This document shows, one piece after another, positions 9,708-20,039 of a stretch of 64,000 nt of DNA (positions are counted from its first letter, which is position 1; every line of letters starts with the position of its first letter). The DNA comes from Ochotona curzoniae (Eukaryota > Chordata > Mammalia > Lagomorpha > Ochotonidae). The position numbers were made by a program, and so were the translations under genes. The stretch lies in assembly GCF_017591425.1 (NCBI RefSeq), contig NW_024465777.1:5208001-5272000 (forward strand), given 5' to 3'. Below the pieces are notes generated by a model. The model had not been told where the DNA came from and ran no database searches. It saw only the letters and a program-made list of their open reading frames with translations.

Positions 9708-10009
9708 AAGATTGATTTATTTTTATTGCAAAGTCAGACACATAGAGAGAGGAGGAGAGACAGTGAGGAAGAGCTTCCGTCCGATGATTCACTCCCCAAG
9801 TGACGGCAACAACTGCAGCTGAGCCGATCTTGCAGGTCTCCCACATGGGTGCAGGAATCCAAGGCTTTGGGCTGTCTGATTGCTTTCCCCAGCCGACAAG
9901 CAGGAAGCTGGATCGAAAGCAGGGCTGCCGGGATTAGAACCGGGCACCCATATGGGATCCTGGCGTGTTCAAGGCGAGGACTTTAGCTGCTAGGCTACCA
10001 CGCCAAGCC
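9708..10009 (-). mobile_element. C-type SINE, pika form
   Basis: It has TTATTGCAAAGTCAGACAC, GGGATTAGAACCGGGCACCC and a head reversed as CACGCCAAGCCC. The flanking duplicates are ATAAATCATTTTT on both sides (9690 region and 10013 region). It is inserted in the tail of the preceding SINE. Confidence 0.93.
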
Positions 10010-10040
10010 CCAAATAAATCATTTTTAAATGAATAGACAG

Positions 10041-10322
10041 GGGCCAGCATCCCATATGGGTACCAGTTCATGTCCTAGCTACTCCACTTCTGAGTCAACT
10101 CTGCTGTAGCCTGGGGAGAATGGTGGAAGATGGCCCAAGTCTTTGGGACCCTGCACTTCTATGGGAGATGCGGAAAGAACTCCTATCTCCAGGCTCCAGA
10201 TCGGCTCAGTTCCAGCCACTGTGGTGGAGTGAGCCAGTGGATGGAAGACCCCCCCTCTCTATCTCTCCTTCGCTCTCTGTGAAATCTGCCTTTCAAATAA
10301 AAAATCTTTTTAAAAATAAAAA
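10041..10322 (+). mobile_element. C-type SINE with deleted head
   Basis: GGGGCCAGCATCCCATATGG shows that the region between the head and the B-box area is deleted. The body and the CTTTCAAATAAAAAATCTTT tail remain. Confidence 0.88.
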
Positions 10323-10630
10323 ATACATGAAACAGCTTTAAAAATAAACACTTCAACTCCTTCTTTTCTCATTACAACCCCCCTTCCTTTTTAAGGTTTG
10401 CCATCAAAAGACAGGTTCCATCAGTTTAGAATTTCTGAATTGTAACTGCTGAATGAATTACATAGTAGCCTAAAATTTTAAAGTGACAACCACTGCTCCA
10501 ACCAACAAGACTTCCTAAAGACAAGGAGATGTGGTCATTTCACTAGGCAGAAAGAGATCCTATCCGAGGTATCCATACCCATATTCCAAGCAACTAATTA
10601 AGGCAGAGAAAAAAAAAACTTTTTTTTTTT

Positions 10631-10926
10631 TGGCACAGCTAGTTAAGCCATTGTTGGAGAAAATGGCATCCCATATGAGCACTGGCTTAAGTGCGGGCTG
10701 CTTTATTCTCCATCTCCGAACCATTCCTTACTACTATGCCTAGGAAAACAGGAGAAGACGACCACATACTTGCATCTTTGCCACCTACATGGGAGACCAA
10801 GATGGAGTCCCTGGCTCTTAGCTTCCTCCTGCCCAGCCCTGGCCACTGCAGTCATTTGGGAAGTAAATCAGCAGATGGAAGATCTTTCTTTGCCTTTCAA
10901 ATACATTTTAAACATTTATTTAAAAA
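10631..10926 (+). mobile_element. C-type SINE, older form
   Basis: It has GGCACAGCTAGTTAAGCC, GCATCCCATATGAGCACTGG, GCAGTCATTTGGGAAGTAAA and tail GCCTTTCAAATACATTTT. Confidence 0.85.
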
Positions 10927-10936
10927 AGAGCTTCTG

Positions 10937-11270
10937 GGCCTGGTGGTGTGGCCTAGCGGCTAAGGTCCTTGCCTTGAACACACTGGGATCCCATATGGGC
11001 ACCGGTTCTGATCCTGGCAGCTCCGCTTCCCATTCAGTTCCCTGCTTGTGGCCTGGGAAAGCAGTCGAGGATGGCCCAGGGCCTTGGGACCCTGCACCTG
11101 TGTGGGAGACCCGGAAGAGGTTCCTGGATCCTGGCTTCGGATCGGCATAGCATCGGCTGTTGCGCTCACTTGGGGAGTGAATCATCGGACGGAGGATCTT
11201 CCTTTCTGTCTCTCCTCCACTCTGTATATCTGGCTTTCCAATAAGTAAATAAAAATCTTAAAATAAAAAA
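10937..11270 (+). mobile_element. C-type SINE, pika form, with target duplication
   Basis: Full length from GGGCCTGGTGGTGTGGCC to CTTTCCAATAAGTAAATA. Flanks are AAAAAAGAGCTTCTG and AAAAAAGAGTTTCTG, a clear target-site duplication. Confidence 0.95.
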
Positions 11271-11449
11271 AGAGTTTCTGTCATTTGATAATGTTTCACA
11301 TGGAAATTAAGGGGCCAATAGTAATTCCATTGGTATATATCAAGACTTAACCCTTTCAGATCTTCCCTGAATGGGTGACTGTTAATGTACAACTAGATAC
11401 TAGCTGCTAGTAGCTATTAATACTACTAACAAACTATTAAGAACACTTT

Positions 11450-11700
11450 TACATGCTCAGTATGTCACACCTGAGGCTGAACAAACTGCTCCAAGATAAC
11501 CTGTCCTCTCTCTTCTGCTCAAAAGCTCCCCATCCTCTTCCCACTTGGTTCAAATATAGGTGCTTGCAAGACAGCAGGAAGTGTCTGGAGCTGATCCGGG
11601 AACTTTCCTACTTACTGTTTCTTTTCCGGTGGATTGCTGAGGCCCTTTCCCTGGGAAATCCTCCAGCCCTTCAAGCTCATGCTGAGCTGTTTTAGATTTA
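11450..11700 (+). mobile_element. Possible L2 fragment
   Basis: AAAGCTCCCCATCCTCTTCC and nearby pyrimidine-rich text resemble L2 3' regions. This is low confidence and could be ordinary intron. Confidence 0.3.
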
Positions 11701-11731
11701 CTGAACTCCTAGCTTTCTGATGAAAGCGGGG

Positions 11732-12027
11732 CTTTTAAAAAAATAACATTTATTTATTTTATTTCAGAAAGAGTGCTGGAGAGGGAGACAGAGCAAGTGA
11801 ATGATCAATCGAATGCTCTCCTCCTCTGGCTCAGTACCCAAACACTGTAGCAGTAGGTGACGGGCCAGGTTGGGCCAGGTTGGGCCAGGTTTGGCCAGGG
11901 GCTTGGGAGCTTTGTCCAGGACTCCACTGAGGTAGCAGAAACCTCATCACCATTGCTGCCTGGGGTCCACATGAGCAGGAAGCATCGATGCCGGCTCAAC
12001 TACTAGGCTAGCAGCCAGTCCACTAAG
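11732..12027 (-). mobile_element. Diverged C-related SINE with 10-bp tandem repeat
   Basis: Reversed tail AACATTTATTTATTTTATTTC, a GAGAGGGAGACAGAGCAAG block, and a body ending with a GCTCAACTACTAGGCTAGCA head remnant. 11861-11900 holds four tandem units of about GGGCCAGGTT. Confidence 0.7.
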
Positions 12028-13869
12028 GTTTCAACCTCTAAAAACTGGATTGGCACACTGGGTTTATTCCGTTTCCTTAGCTTGTGAACCTAAGTAAGTC
12101 TGATGTGACCTAATGGTTTTTGTGCTTGGGAAAATGGCAAATTCACAATTCACTTTACATGAAAAGTTAAAGCATAAAGGTAACACATCCAGGTCCCCAA
12201 TATTATTAATTCCTAAAGATAAAAAAAAGCAAAAACATCAGCTCATCGCCAAAAAGCTGATTGTACATAGAAAACGTTTAAACCAAACTAAACATGAGAA
12301 AACACCACAGATCTGAAAGGTGAAACAACAATAACAACAACAACAGCAAAGGGCTGAGGAGCCAAGAGGAATAAAAGCAGCAACCCTGCAGGCTCAAGGG
12401 GGGTGGAACCTTCAGAACAGACTGCTCCTTGTTATGGACATTCTGCTCGGCTGCAGTAAAAATAAAACAGGAAGCCAGCAGCTTGGGGAACAAGATTTCC
12501 TGTCACCAACAGCAACAGCCCAAGAACCCAGAGAATCAGCTGTTTGCTTATAACTTTGAACCTCCCTTTAATAGTCACTGTGTGGCAGCTGTGCCTATCT
12601 TTGGGGTGCAGAGGTGTTTCCTGAATACTTGTCTAGTGTCTAAGGAAATGATTTCCATTCCGTTTCTCTGCTAAGTTCCTCCTCTGACTCAACAGGTTTT
12701 CTAATCCAAACTTTGGACTTTCCATGTAACTCTTTTCTCTTTTACTCATGTAAAATCTTGGGTACTAAGATGCAAACTTTAAGGACACAGCCGAAGAGAG
12801 GTTAGAACAGGAAAGGAAGCAGAAATGACAAATAAAAGGAACTTTGCAGGGCTCTGATACCATCCTCCAATGCTCTTAGAGTCTCAATTTTCAGGCTTTC
12901 TGAAAGAACCAGAAATTCAGGGCACAGCCAAGAATGATTGAAAACAGCCACTGTGCCTCTCTCCACTTACAATCACTTGAGTATTGTTCCTGCTTCTCAA
13001 AGGAGCTCAAAGAGCCAGACCACCTTGAAACTGTCGAATGCATCCACTGACAGCACATTCCAGACTTTCCCCTGGACTCCTAATGGAAACTGGATTCCAG
13101 ATGGCCAGTAAATGGTGGACCTGGGCCGGGTGTGGATTTCTAACACCTTGGTACTTTGGCATTTATGTTCTCCAAGTGCCTTGGGCAGGCAGATGCAAAT
13201 GGAGTTAACTCCATATCATCAGGCTAGACATGACCAGGAATCAAGTTTTCAATAGCAAGACAATCTCCCCTTCTCAAAAAAGCCAGTGCCCATAACCAGC
13301 TGGTCAGTACTCAAGAAATGGCAACATGTCAATATGCACCAAGAAAACACAATTGGAAAAGTGTATCTGCTATTAAAAAACCATTTTTTTTCAACATCGT
13401 CAAGTAAGGCAAAATTCTGTGATATGAAATTACTACACCAGGACTCAGACTTCTCTTGGATAACCAATGGTTTTCTTCTGCACAAGTACTGAATTATACA
13501 TGATCTGAACTATAGCAGTGAAAATCCTGCAGTCTAGTGGAAATAAACTTACAAGTGGGCAACAAAAGCTTTAAGGCTCTTCACTCTCAAGTTAGCTTCA
13601 AGATGTAGAAAATTTATAGGCTTTGAAATTGATATATACTTGGGTTAGAATCATGATTCTGATACTTGTCATGTTTGGCAAATTTTCTAGAGACTTTAAT
13701 TAATATATATAACATACACCAATTACCCGCAATAGGGCTAATAAAAACAATAAAAAGAAAACATAGGTGTAGCTATTTATAGTTCCTTCAATTATTCACA
13801 TCTTCCTGGAGAATTAATTATAGTCACTGATAAATGAATAAGTAGTTCTGAAAAAATGGGGAGAGGGTG
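12028..13869. other. Longest SINE-free part of intron 1 (about 1.8 kb)
   Basis: No mobile element is recognised. An (AAC)n run lies at 12323-12349. 12410-12640 has ETS-like CAGGAAGC and TTTCCTGT, an E-box CAGCTG and GC-balanced text. Such a SINE-poor block in the first intron is a candidate for cis-regulatory DNA; this is inference. Confidence 0.5.
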
Positions 13870-14110
13870 CAGATTGTGTAGTATAGTGGGTCAAGCCTCT
13901 ATTCGGAATGCATGTCTACATCTGATACTGAAGTACCAGGCATCAAGTCTTGCCTCCTGCTGTGATCCAGCCTCCTGTTAATCTGCCTGAAGAAGGCCCA
14001 AGAATTTGCATTCCTTGCCACCATCAAGGGAGACTTGGATGGAATCATGGCTCCTGTGGCCCAGTGCTTGCTGTTATAGGCATTTTAATCTCCCCTTCTG
14101 AAACAAATTA
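13870..14110 (+). mobile_element. C-type SINE, old and diverged
   Basis: It has GTGTAGTATAGTGGGTCAAG, AAGAAGGCCCAAG and GCCACCATCAAGGGAGACTT in C-SINE order, with a weak tail. Confidence 0.7.
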
Positions 14111-14127
14111 AACTCTATCTTATAAAA

Positions 14128-14355
14128 TTTTCTTTGAAAGGCAAAGAGATTGATCTGTTCCTTCTCCCAGTGTTCACAGCAGCTAAGGATGGGCTGGGAC
14201 AGGAACTTCAGTTGGAATTCAGTAATGCAAGCCAAGTCTCCCACACCCAATTACTTGAACCATCACCTGCTTCCTCTCGGGGTTTGCATCAGCAAGAAGC
14301 TAAGGCCAGGAACTGATAGACGGGAATCCAGAGACTTAATACAGGACGTGGCTGT
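14128..14355 (-). mobile_element. C-type SINE fragment, old
   Basis: Reversed text includes CTTTGAAAGGCAAAGAGATTG and AAGTCTCCCACACCCAATTA. The head is mostly missing. Confidence 0.7.
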
Positions 14356-14369
14356 CATTTTTGTGTATG

Positions 14370-14660
14370 ATTTATGTATTTTATATTTGGAAAGGCAGAG
14401 TGTCAGAGAGAGACCGACAGAAAAATTTTATTCAGTGGAAATTTTATTCACAGCAATAATTATTGCTTAAGTTGGGTCAGGAACTTCCATCTTAGTCTCC
14501 CATATGGGTGTACTTGAACCATCTTCCACTGCTTTTCCAGGAGCATTAGCAGGGAGCTGGATAAGAAGCATAGCAGCCAGGACTCAAACCAGCTCTCTAG
14601 TATGCAATGCTGATATTACAGGTAGCAGTGTAACCCACTGTGCCACAATACAAGCCTCAT
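14370..14660 (-). mobile_element. C-type SINE, older form
   Basis: It has ATTTGGAAAGGCAGAGTGTC, TTAGTCTCCCATATGGGTG, GCATTAGCAGGGAGCTGGAT and GTGTAACCCACTGTGCCAC at the reversed head. Confidence 0.87.
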
Positions 14661-14671
14661 TTTTGTTTGTT

Positions 14672-14972
14672 TTTAAAGATTTTTTTTTTTAATTGGAAAG
14701 GCGTATATACAGAGAGGAGAGACAGAGAGGAAGATCTTCCATCCACTGGTTTACTCTCCAAGTGGCCGCAACGGCTGATCTGATCTGAAACCAGAAGCCA
14801 GGAGCTTTCTCTGGGTCTCCCACGCAGGTTCAGAGTCCCAAGGCTTTGGGCCATCCTTTACTGCTTTTCCAGGCCACAAGCAGGGAACAGCTGGGATACG
14901 AACCGGCACCCATATGGGATCCCGGCTAATGTAAGGCAAGGACTTTAGCTATTAGGCTATTGCGCTGAGCCT
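14672..14972 (-). mobile_element. C-type SINE, pika form
   Basis: It has TTAATTGGAAAGGCGTATAT, AGGAAGATCTTCCATCCAC, CACCCATATGGGATCCCGGC and head remnant ATTGCGCTGAGCC. Confidence 0.93.
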
Positions 14973-15002
14973 AGGCTTATGTTTTATTGCCCTCCCTTCC
15001 AA

Positions 15003-15538
15003 ATTTATTAATTTATTTTTCACCTATTTGAAAGGTGGTAGGGGGTGAGAAAGAGAAAAAGAGAGATCTTGCACCCACTGGTTCACTCTTCAAGTACCTA
15101 CAACAGCCAGGGCTCCATTTGGGTCTCCTGTATGGTTGGCAGGGGTCTAAGAATCTAACCCATCCTCTGCTGCCTCCCAAATGCATTAGCAGGAAGTTGG
15201 TTCAGAAGTGGAGGTTCTGGGACTCAAACCTACATTCCTACAAGGTATGCAGGCATCCCAAGCAGACTACAGCAGAGACGTGGATGACTTTTTTCATTTA
15301 TTTATTTGAAAGGCACAGTCAGAGAGACGAAGAGAAAGACACAGAGAGAGAAAGAAACCCCTGCATCTGCATCTTTATCCCCAAAAGAGCCTCAATGGCC
15401 AGACCTAGGCCAGTCTGCAGCCAACGGCCAGGAGATTATTTTGGGGGAAGTAGAGCAGTCAGGACACAAACCAGAGCCCATGGGGGATATTAGAGATGCA
15501 GGTGGCAGTTCTAACCACTACACCACAGTGCTGGCTCC
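15003..15538 (-). mobile_element. Two C-type SINEs, both reversed, end to end
   Basis: The first copy, 15003-15285, runs from CACCTATTTGAAAGGTGG to a weak head. The second, 15290-15538, runs from CATTTATTTATTTGAAAGGC to CACTACACCACAGTGCTGGC and has lost part of its middle. Confidence 0.85.
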
Positions 15539-15605
15539 AGGATGTGGATATCTTCATCACAAGGCTAAATGCCCGCCCTTAACACATTTTAAAAGATTTT
15601 GTTTT

Positions 15606-16115
15606 TGGAGGCTGGTGTGGTGGTAAAGCAATCTAATCCTCTACCTATGGTGACAGCATCCCGTAAGGGTGCTCATAAGTTTGAGTCTTGGCTGTTTGAC
15701 TTCCAATCCAGCTCACTGCTAATGGCCTGGGAAAGCAGCAGGAGGATGACTCAAGTCCTTGGGATCCTGCATCCACTTGGGAGACCCAGAAGCAGCTCCT
15801 GGTTCCTGACTTCAAGTCAGCACAGCTTTGCCTGCTGTAGGTATTTGGGAGAGTAAACCCATAGATTAAGAATATCTCTCACTACCTCTCTTCTCTCTCT
15901 GTGACTTTTCTTTTTTTTTTTTTTTTTAAGATTTATTTTATTTTTATTACAAAGTCAGATATAAAGAGAGGAGCAGAGATAGAGAGGAAGTGGAGCTGCC
16001 GGGATTAGAACCGGCACCCATATGGGATTTTGGCACGTTCAAGGCGAGGACCTTAGCCACTAGGCCACACAGCCAGGTCCTGACTTTGGTTTTCAAATAA
16101 AAATAAATCTTGCCC
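15606..16115 (+). mobile_element. C-type SINE split by an antisense deleted SINE
   Basis: The outer plus-strand copy starts GGAGGCTGGTGTGGTGGT. It is cut at about 15910 inside its CTCTGTGACTTTT block and resumes at 16080 (TGACTTTGGTTTTCAAATAA). The inner minus copy, 15911-16079, keeps the tail and head but has lost about 170 bases of body. TGACTTT is duplicated at the junctions. Confidence 0.9.
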
Positions 16116-16134
16116 AAAAATTATGTGTTCTAGA

Positions 16135-16677
16135 AAGCATTTATTCTATTTGAAAGGCAGAGAGCTACAGAAATGTTTTATCTATTGGTTTATATCCCAA
16201 ATGTCTGCAAAGCCAGAGGTAAGATATGCTTAAGCCAGAAACTAGGAACTTAATCTGGGTTTCCTAGATGGGTGTTAAAGATCCAATTATTTGGGCCTGG
16301 CACGGTAACCTAGTGGTGAAAGTTCTCACCTTGCACGAGCTGGGATCCCATATGGGTGCCGGCTCTAATCCCGGTGGCACTGCTTCCCATCTAGTTCCCT
16401 GCTTGTGGCCTGGGAATGCAGTTGAGGATGGCCCAAAGCCTTGGGACCCTGTACCTGCATGCAAGACATGGAAGAAGCTCTGGGCTTCCGGCTTCAGATC
16501 AGTGCAGCTCTGGCCAATGTGGCCACTTAGAGGGTGAATCAGCAGACAGAAGACGGAAGATCTTCCTCTCTATCTCTCCTCTTCTCTATATATATCTGAC
16601 TTTCCAAGAAAAAAAAAACTTAAAAAAAAAGATCCAATTACTTGAACCATCATCTGTTGTCTCTCAGGGTTTGTAAG
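16135..16677 (-). mobile_element. Older reversed SINE interrupted by a plus-strand pika SINE
   Basis: The outer pieces are 16135-16287 and 16631-16677. The inner copy, 16290-16630, runs from GGGCCTGGCACGGTAACC to TGACTTTCCAAGAAAAAAAA. Flanking duplicates GATCCAATTATTTG and GATCCAATTACTTG give the insertion point exactly. Confidence 0.93.
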
Positions 16678-16699
16678 AAGGTAGTGTCATGCACTGACC

Positions 16700-17065
16700 C
16701 TGCTCCGGCGTGCAAGAAGAAGCTCATGGCTTTGAATTGGCTCAGTTCTGACCGTGTGGCCACTTGGGGAATGAACCAGCTGATGGAGGATCTTTCTTTC
16801 TGTTTCTCCTTCTCTCTGTAAATCTGATCTGCTTTTCCAAAAAAAAAAAAAAAAAAAAAGGAGTGGGGGGTGGGGGAGAAACAGAGATCTTCTGTTGCTG
16901 TTTCACTCCTCAAACAGCCACAACAGGCTGAGCTGGGCCTGTCCAAAGTCAGGTGTCAAGGGTTTCTTCTGGATTTTCCACTGTGGTGCAGGGAACCACC
17001 CTCTGATGTTTCCCTGTTATATCAGCAGGCAGTAGCTTTACATGCGATGCCATAGTTCTAGCCCC
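16700..17065. mobile_element. Two partial C-type SINEs in opposite orientation
   Basis: 16700-16860 is a plus-strand 3' half (GTGGCCACTTGGGGAATGAA, A-tail of about 20). 16861-17065 is a minus-strand partial copy (AACAGAGATCTTCTG to CCATAGTTCTAGCCCC). Confidence 0.82.
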
Positions 17066-17106
17066 AAGGGTGTGTGTGTGTGTATTTTTAAAGATTTACT
17101 TATTTT

Positions 17107-17418
17107 GGAGTAGGTATGGTGTTTCAATAGGCTAATCCTCCACTTGCAAGCACTAGAATCCCATATGTGTGCTGATTCATATCCCAGCTTCTCCACTTGT
17201 GATTGAGCTCCCTGCTTTTGGCCTGGGAAAGCAACAGAAGATGGTTCAAGTTCTTCGGCACCTGCACCCAAGTGGGAGACCAGAAAGGGCTCTTGGCTCC
17301 TTCAGATTGGCTCAGCTTTAGCCATTTTAGCCATTTTAGCCAACAGATGGAAGACCTTTTTCTCTCTGCCTCTCCTTCTCTCTATAAATCTGCCTTTCAA
17401 ACAAAAATAAATTCCTCT
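17107..17418 (+). mobile_element. C-type SINE
   Basis: It has GGAGTAGGTATGGTGTTTC, CTGCTTTTGGCCTGGGAAAG and tail CTGCCTTTCAAACAAAAATA. A small triplication of TAGCCATTT lies at about 17322-17340. Confidence 0.9.
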
Positions 17419-17419
17419 T

Positions 17420-17757
17420 AAAATTTTACTTATTTTACATTTTGAAAAGCAGAGTGTCAGAGAAAGAGAGGAAAAGTTTATCTAACCCTTCCCCTGATAG
17501 ACTGAGAGATTTTCCATGTGCTGGTTTACTTTCCAAATAGCCACAATGCTAAGAACTGGGCCAGGCTGACAAAGGAGTCAAGAACTCCATCTGGGTCTCC
17601 CACGTGGCTGGCAGGGGCCCAAGCATGTAGGCCATCTTCTGCTGCTTTCTCATGTGCATTAGCAAGGACCTGGATAAGAAGAGGAACAGCCAGACTGCAA
17701 ACAGTGCTCATATGACATGCTGACCTCACAGGTGGCTTAACTTGCTGTGCCACAAAG
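17420..17757 (-). mobile_element. C-type SINE, older form
   Basis: It has ATTTTGAAAAGCAGAGTGTC, ATCTGGGTCTCCCACGTGG and head TTAACTTGCTGTGCCACAAA. Confidence 0.87.
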
Positions 17758-17759
17758 GC

Positions 17760-18010
17760 GTAAGTTGATGCTGGACATCAGCATCCCATGTTTGAGCACC
17801 AGTTCAAGTCCTGACTGCTCCACTTCCAGTTAAGCTCCCTGTTAAACATGCCTGGAAAGGCAGCAGATCATGGCCAAGAGCCTGGACCCTTGCCACCCTT
17901 GTATAGATCCAGGTGGGGCTCACGGCTGCTGGCTTTGGCAAGGCACAGCACCAACTGCTGCAGCCATTTGTAACTCTGTAACTCTGCCATTGAAATAAAT
18001 AAAATCTTAG
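17760..18010 (+). mobile_element. C-type SINE, older form, truncated head
   Basis: It has GACATCAGCATCCCATGTTT, CAGTTCAAGTCCTGACTGCT and tail CATTGAAATAAATAAAATCT. Confidence 0.85.
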
Positions 18011-18389
18011 CAAAAAATGTGTCATGCAAAGAGCTAGAAGCTAGTGTCAGGGACAGAAAAAGGATATGAAGATAAACAAGAGCTGTGAAAAAAAGAAGTG
18101 GGAAAAAGTTTTGGGTTCATGCAATGCTGTCCTATGTGATCAGCACTGGTCTCTTCCAATCACACTTAACTTCAATAAGAGGAAATCATAAACTATGATG
18201 GCATTTGAGGATTTGAGAAGATCTTACCCTGAAGGATGTTCTAGAGGAATTAAGTTAGAACCACTAGGAAGATAAAAGCTATAGGGAAACAGATGAGTTT
18301 TCTAGCTCCTTTTCAGTAGTATTGTCCTGTAACAGAATAGGGTCACTTTAGGTGAGATTATGAGGTCCTCTGAAAGGATTCCCCCATCC
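18011..18389. other. Intron 1 sequence without a recognised element
   Basis: I see no repeat or exon in this stretch. Confidence 0.5.
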
Positions 18390-18670
18390 TTGGAGTGGTG
18401 AGGTCAGCAGCATTTCAGAACTATCAAAATAACTTGAGCAGAACCCTTGGAGCATGCTCCACATTGGGGACCCTGGGATGACATCAGGTGGCCACCCACC
18501 ACCCCTGGGTGCTGATACAGTCAGGAAACTGGGTATAGCTTCTCCTCTTCTCTCCCCCTTTCATCCCAGATGCAGGAGGAAGAAAAACAAAACTGAAAAT
18601 AATAGTCTCATCCACTTTCCCCTATTCCTGGACCTTAATCAGTGGTCCATATGGGCATGCATCCTTCTTA
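18390..18670 (+). mobile_element. Unnamed dispersed repeat, copy A
   Basis: It shares an ordered series of phrases with 46155-46216 and 47251-47440: GGCAGC or TCAGCAGC..TTCAGAACT, ACTATCAAAA, CTTGAGCAGRAC, GGGGACCCTGRGATRA, GGCTTCTCC and CCACTTTCCYCTA. It could be a lagomorph L1 3' UTR or an LTR fragment; I cannot tell which. Confidence 0.6.
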
Positions 18671-18819
18671 ACTAGGTGAAAAAAAAAAGATTATGAGGTC
18701 TCACACTCTCCCCACAAATTAGCAATCAGATAGGCTGGAGAAAATTCCCAGAATATAAGAAAGTGCCAGGAGGACACACTAGATAATGTTCACTGTGCCT
18801 TCTAAAGCAAAGATGTTAG

Positions 18820-18930
18820 AATTCTCATCCTGGGCTTCAGTCTCCTCATCTACAAAATAAACAAACTAAACTAAGTGATCTAGCAGGTCTCTAAGCAACT
18901 TCCCAGCTCTGAAGCTTCTGGATCTGCTTC
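18820..18930 (+). mobile_element. MIR-like fragment
   Basis: GGGCTTCAGTCTCCTCATCT followed by ACAAAATAAAC, then TAAGTGATCTAGCAGGTCTC, matches the conserved MIR-type core. Confidence 0.6.
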
Positions 18931-19388
18931 TGCCCAAGCTGTCATAACTTCCCTCAGCCAACTTCCACTTGTAACCTGAATACAGGATCAGAGGCAAGTT
19001 TAAAAACCACACAAAGAGCTGGACCATGCTATGAATTTAAGTATCATCTTCAGGTCTAGATCCACATGTGAGATCTGTGAGGTCCAAAAGGCACTCCAGA
19101 CTGAGACCTGGTTTAAGTGGTTTACACAGTCTTGCAGCTCCCAGTCTGATTTGGGAGCTGGCTACTCAGAGATGCAAAAGGGAAAAACTAGCTTCGTGGC
19201 CAGTTCCAGACACCTACGCCAGACTCCACAGCAAATCCCATCTTTACTTTGAGCTAGTTTTAGCTAAAGACTTGAGAATGACTCCAAGAACAAATAAAAG
19301 ACTTCAAGACATCCTTTCTCACAATGGTCTGGCAGACTCTGGAAAGGTATGGGCTGACAGTGCCTTGATAGGATTCATGCTTCAGAAT
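18931..19388. other. Intron 1 sequence without a recognised element
   Basis: Two short overlapping frames on the plus strand (19031-19252, 19068-19397) have no recognisable product. Confidence 0.5.
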
Positions 19389-19399
19389 GGAAACTAGAT

Positions 19400-20020
19400 G
19401 GGTGCAGCACTGTGGCATAGTAGTCTAAGCCTCTGCCTGCAGTACTGGCATTCTATATGGGTTGCCAGTTCATGGTCCAGCTATTCCACTTCCAATTCAT
19501 CCCCCCTGGCCTGGGAAAGTAGTTGATATGACTTAAGTCCTTGGGTCCCTGCATCCACTTGGGAGACCTGCAAGAAGCTCCTGGCTCCCAGCTTCAGATC
19601 AACCCACCTGAAACCAGTTGTGGCCATTGGAGAATGAGCCAACAGATAGAAGATCTGTATGATTCCCCTCTCTGTAGCTCTGCCTTTCAAATAAATAAAA
19701 TGCATTGGGATTAGTGTGGTGGTGTAGCCATAGTAGCATTATGAGGCACTGGCATGCACTTCCAATCCAGCTCCCTGTTAATGGCCTGGGAAAGCAGTGG
19801 AGAACGGTCCAGGACCTCGGGCCCCTGCACTCCTGTGGGAAACCTGGAAGAAGCTCCTGGGTCCCAGTTTCAGACCAGCCCAGTTCTGCACGTTGTTGCC
19901 ACGTGGAGAGTGAACCAGCAGATGAAAGATCTTTCTGCCTTTCCCTCTCCATTTTTCTAATTCTTTCAAGTAAAGCAAATATATCTTACAAAAATAAAAA
20001 TAAGTTGTTTTTAAACAAAG
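19400..20020 (+). mobile_element. Two C-type SINEs head to tail within one target duplication
   Basis: The first, 19400-19703, runs from GGGTGCAGCACTGTGGCATA to TGCCTTTCAAATAAATAAAA. The second, 19704-20020, runs from GGATTAGTGTGGTGGTGTAG to CTTTCAAGTAAAGCAAAT and lacks part of its B-box region. AATGGAAACT occurs at 19386 and again near 20027, outside both. Confidence 0.87.
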
Positions 20021-20039
20021 AAATGGAAACTGGATAAGG

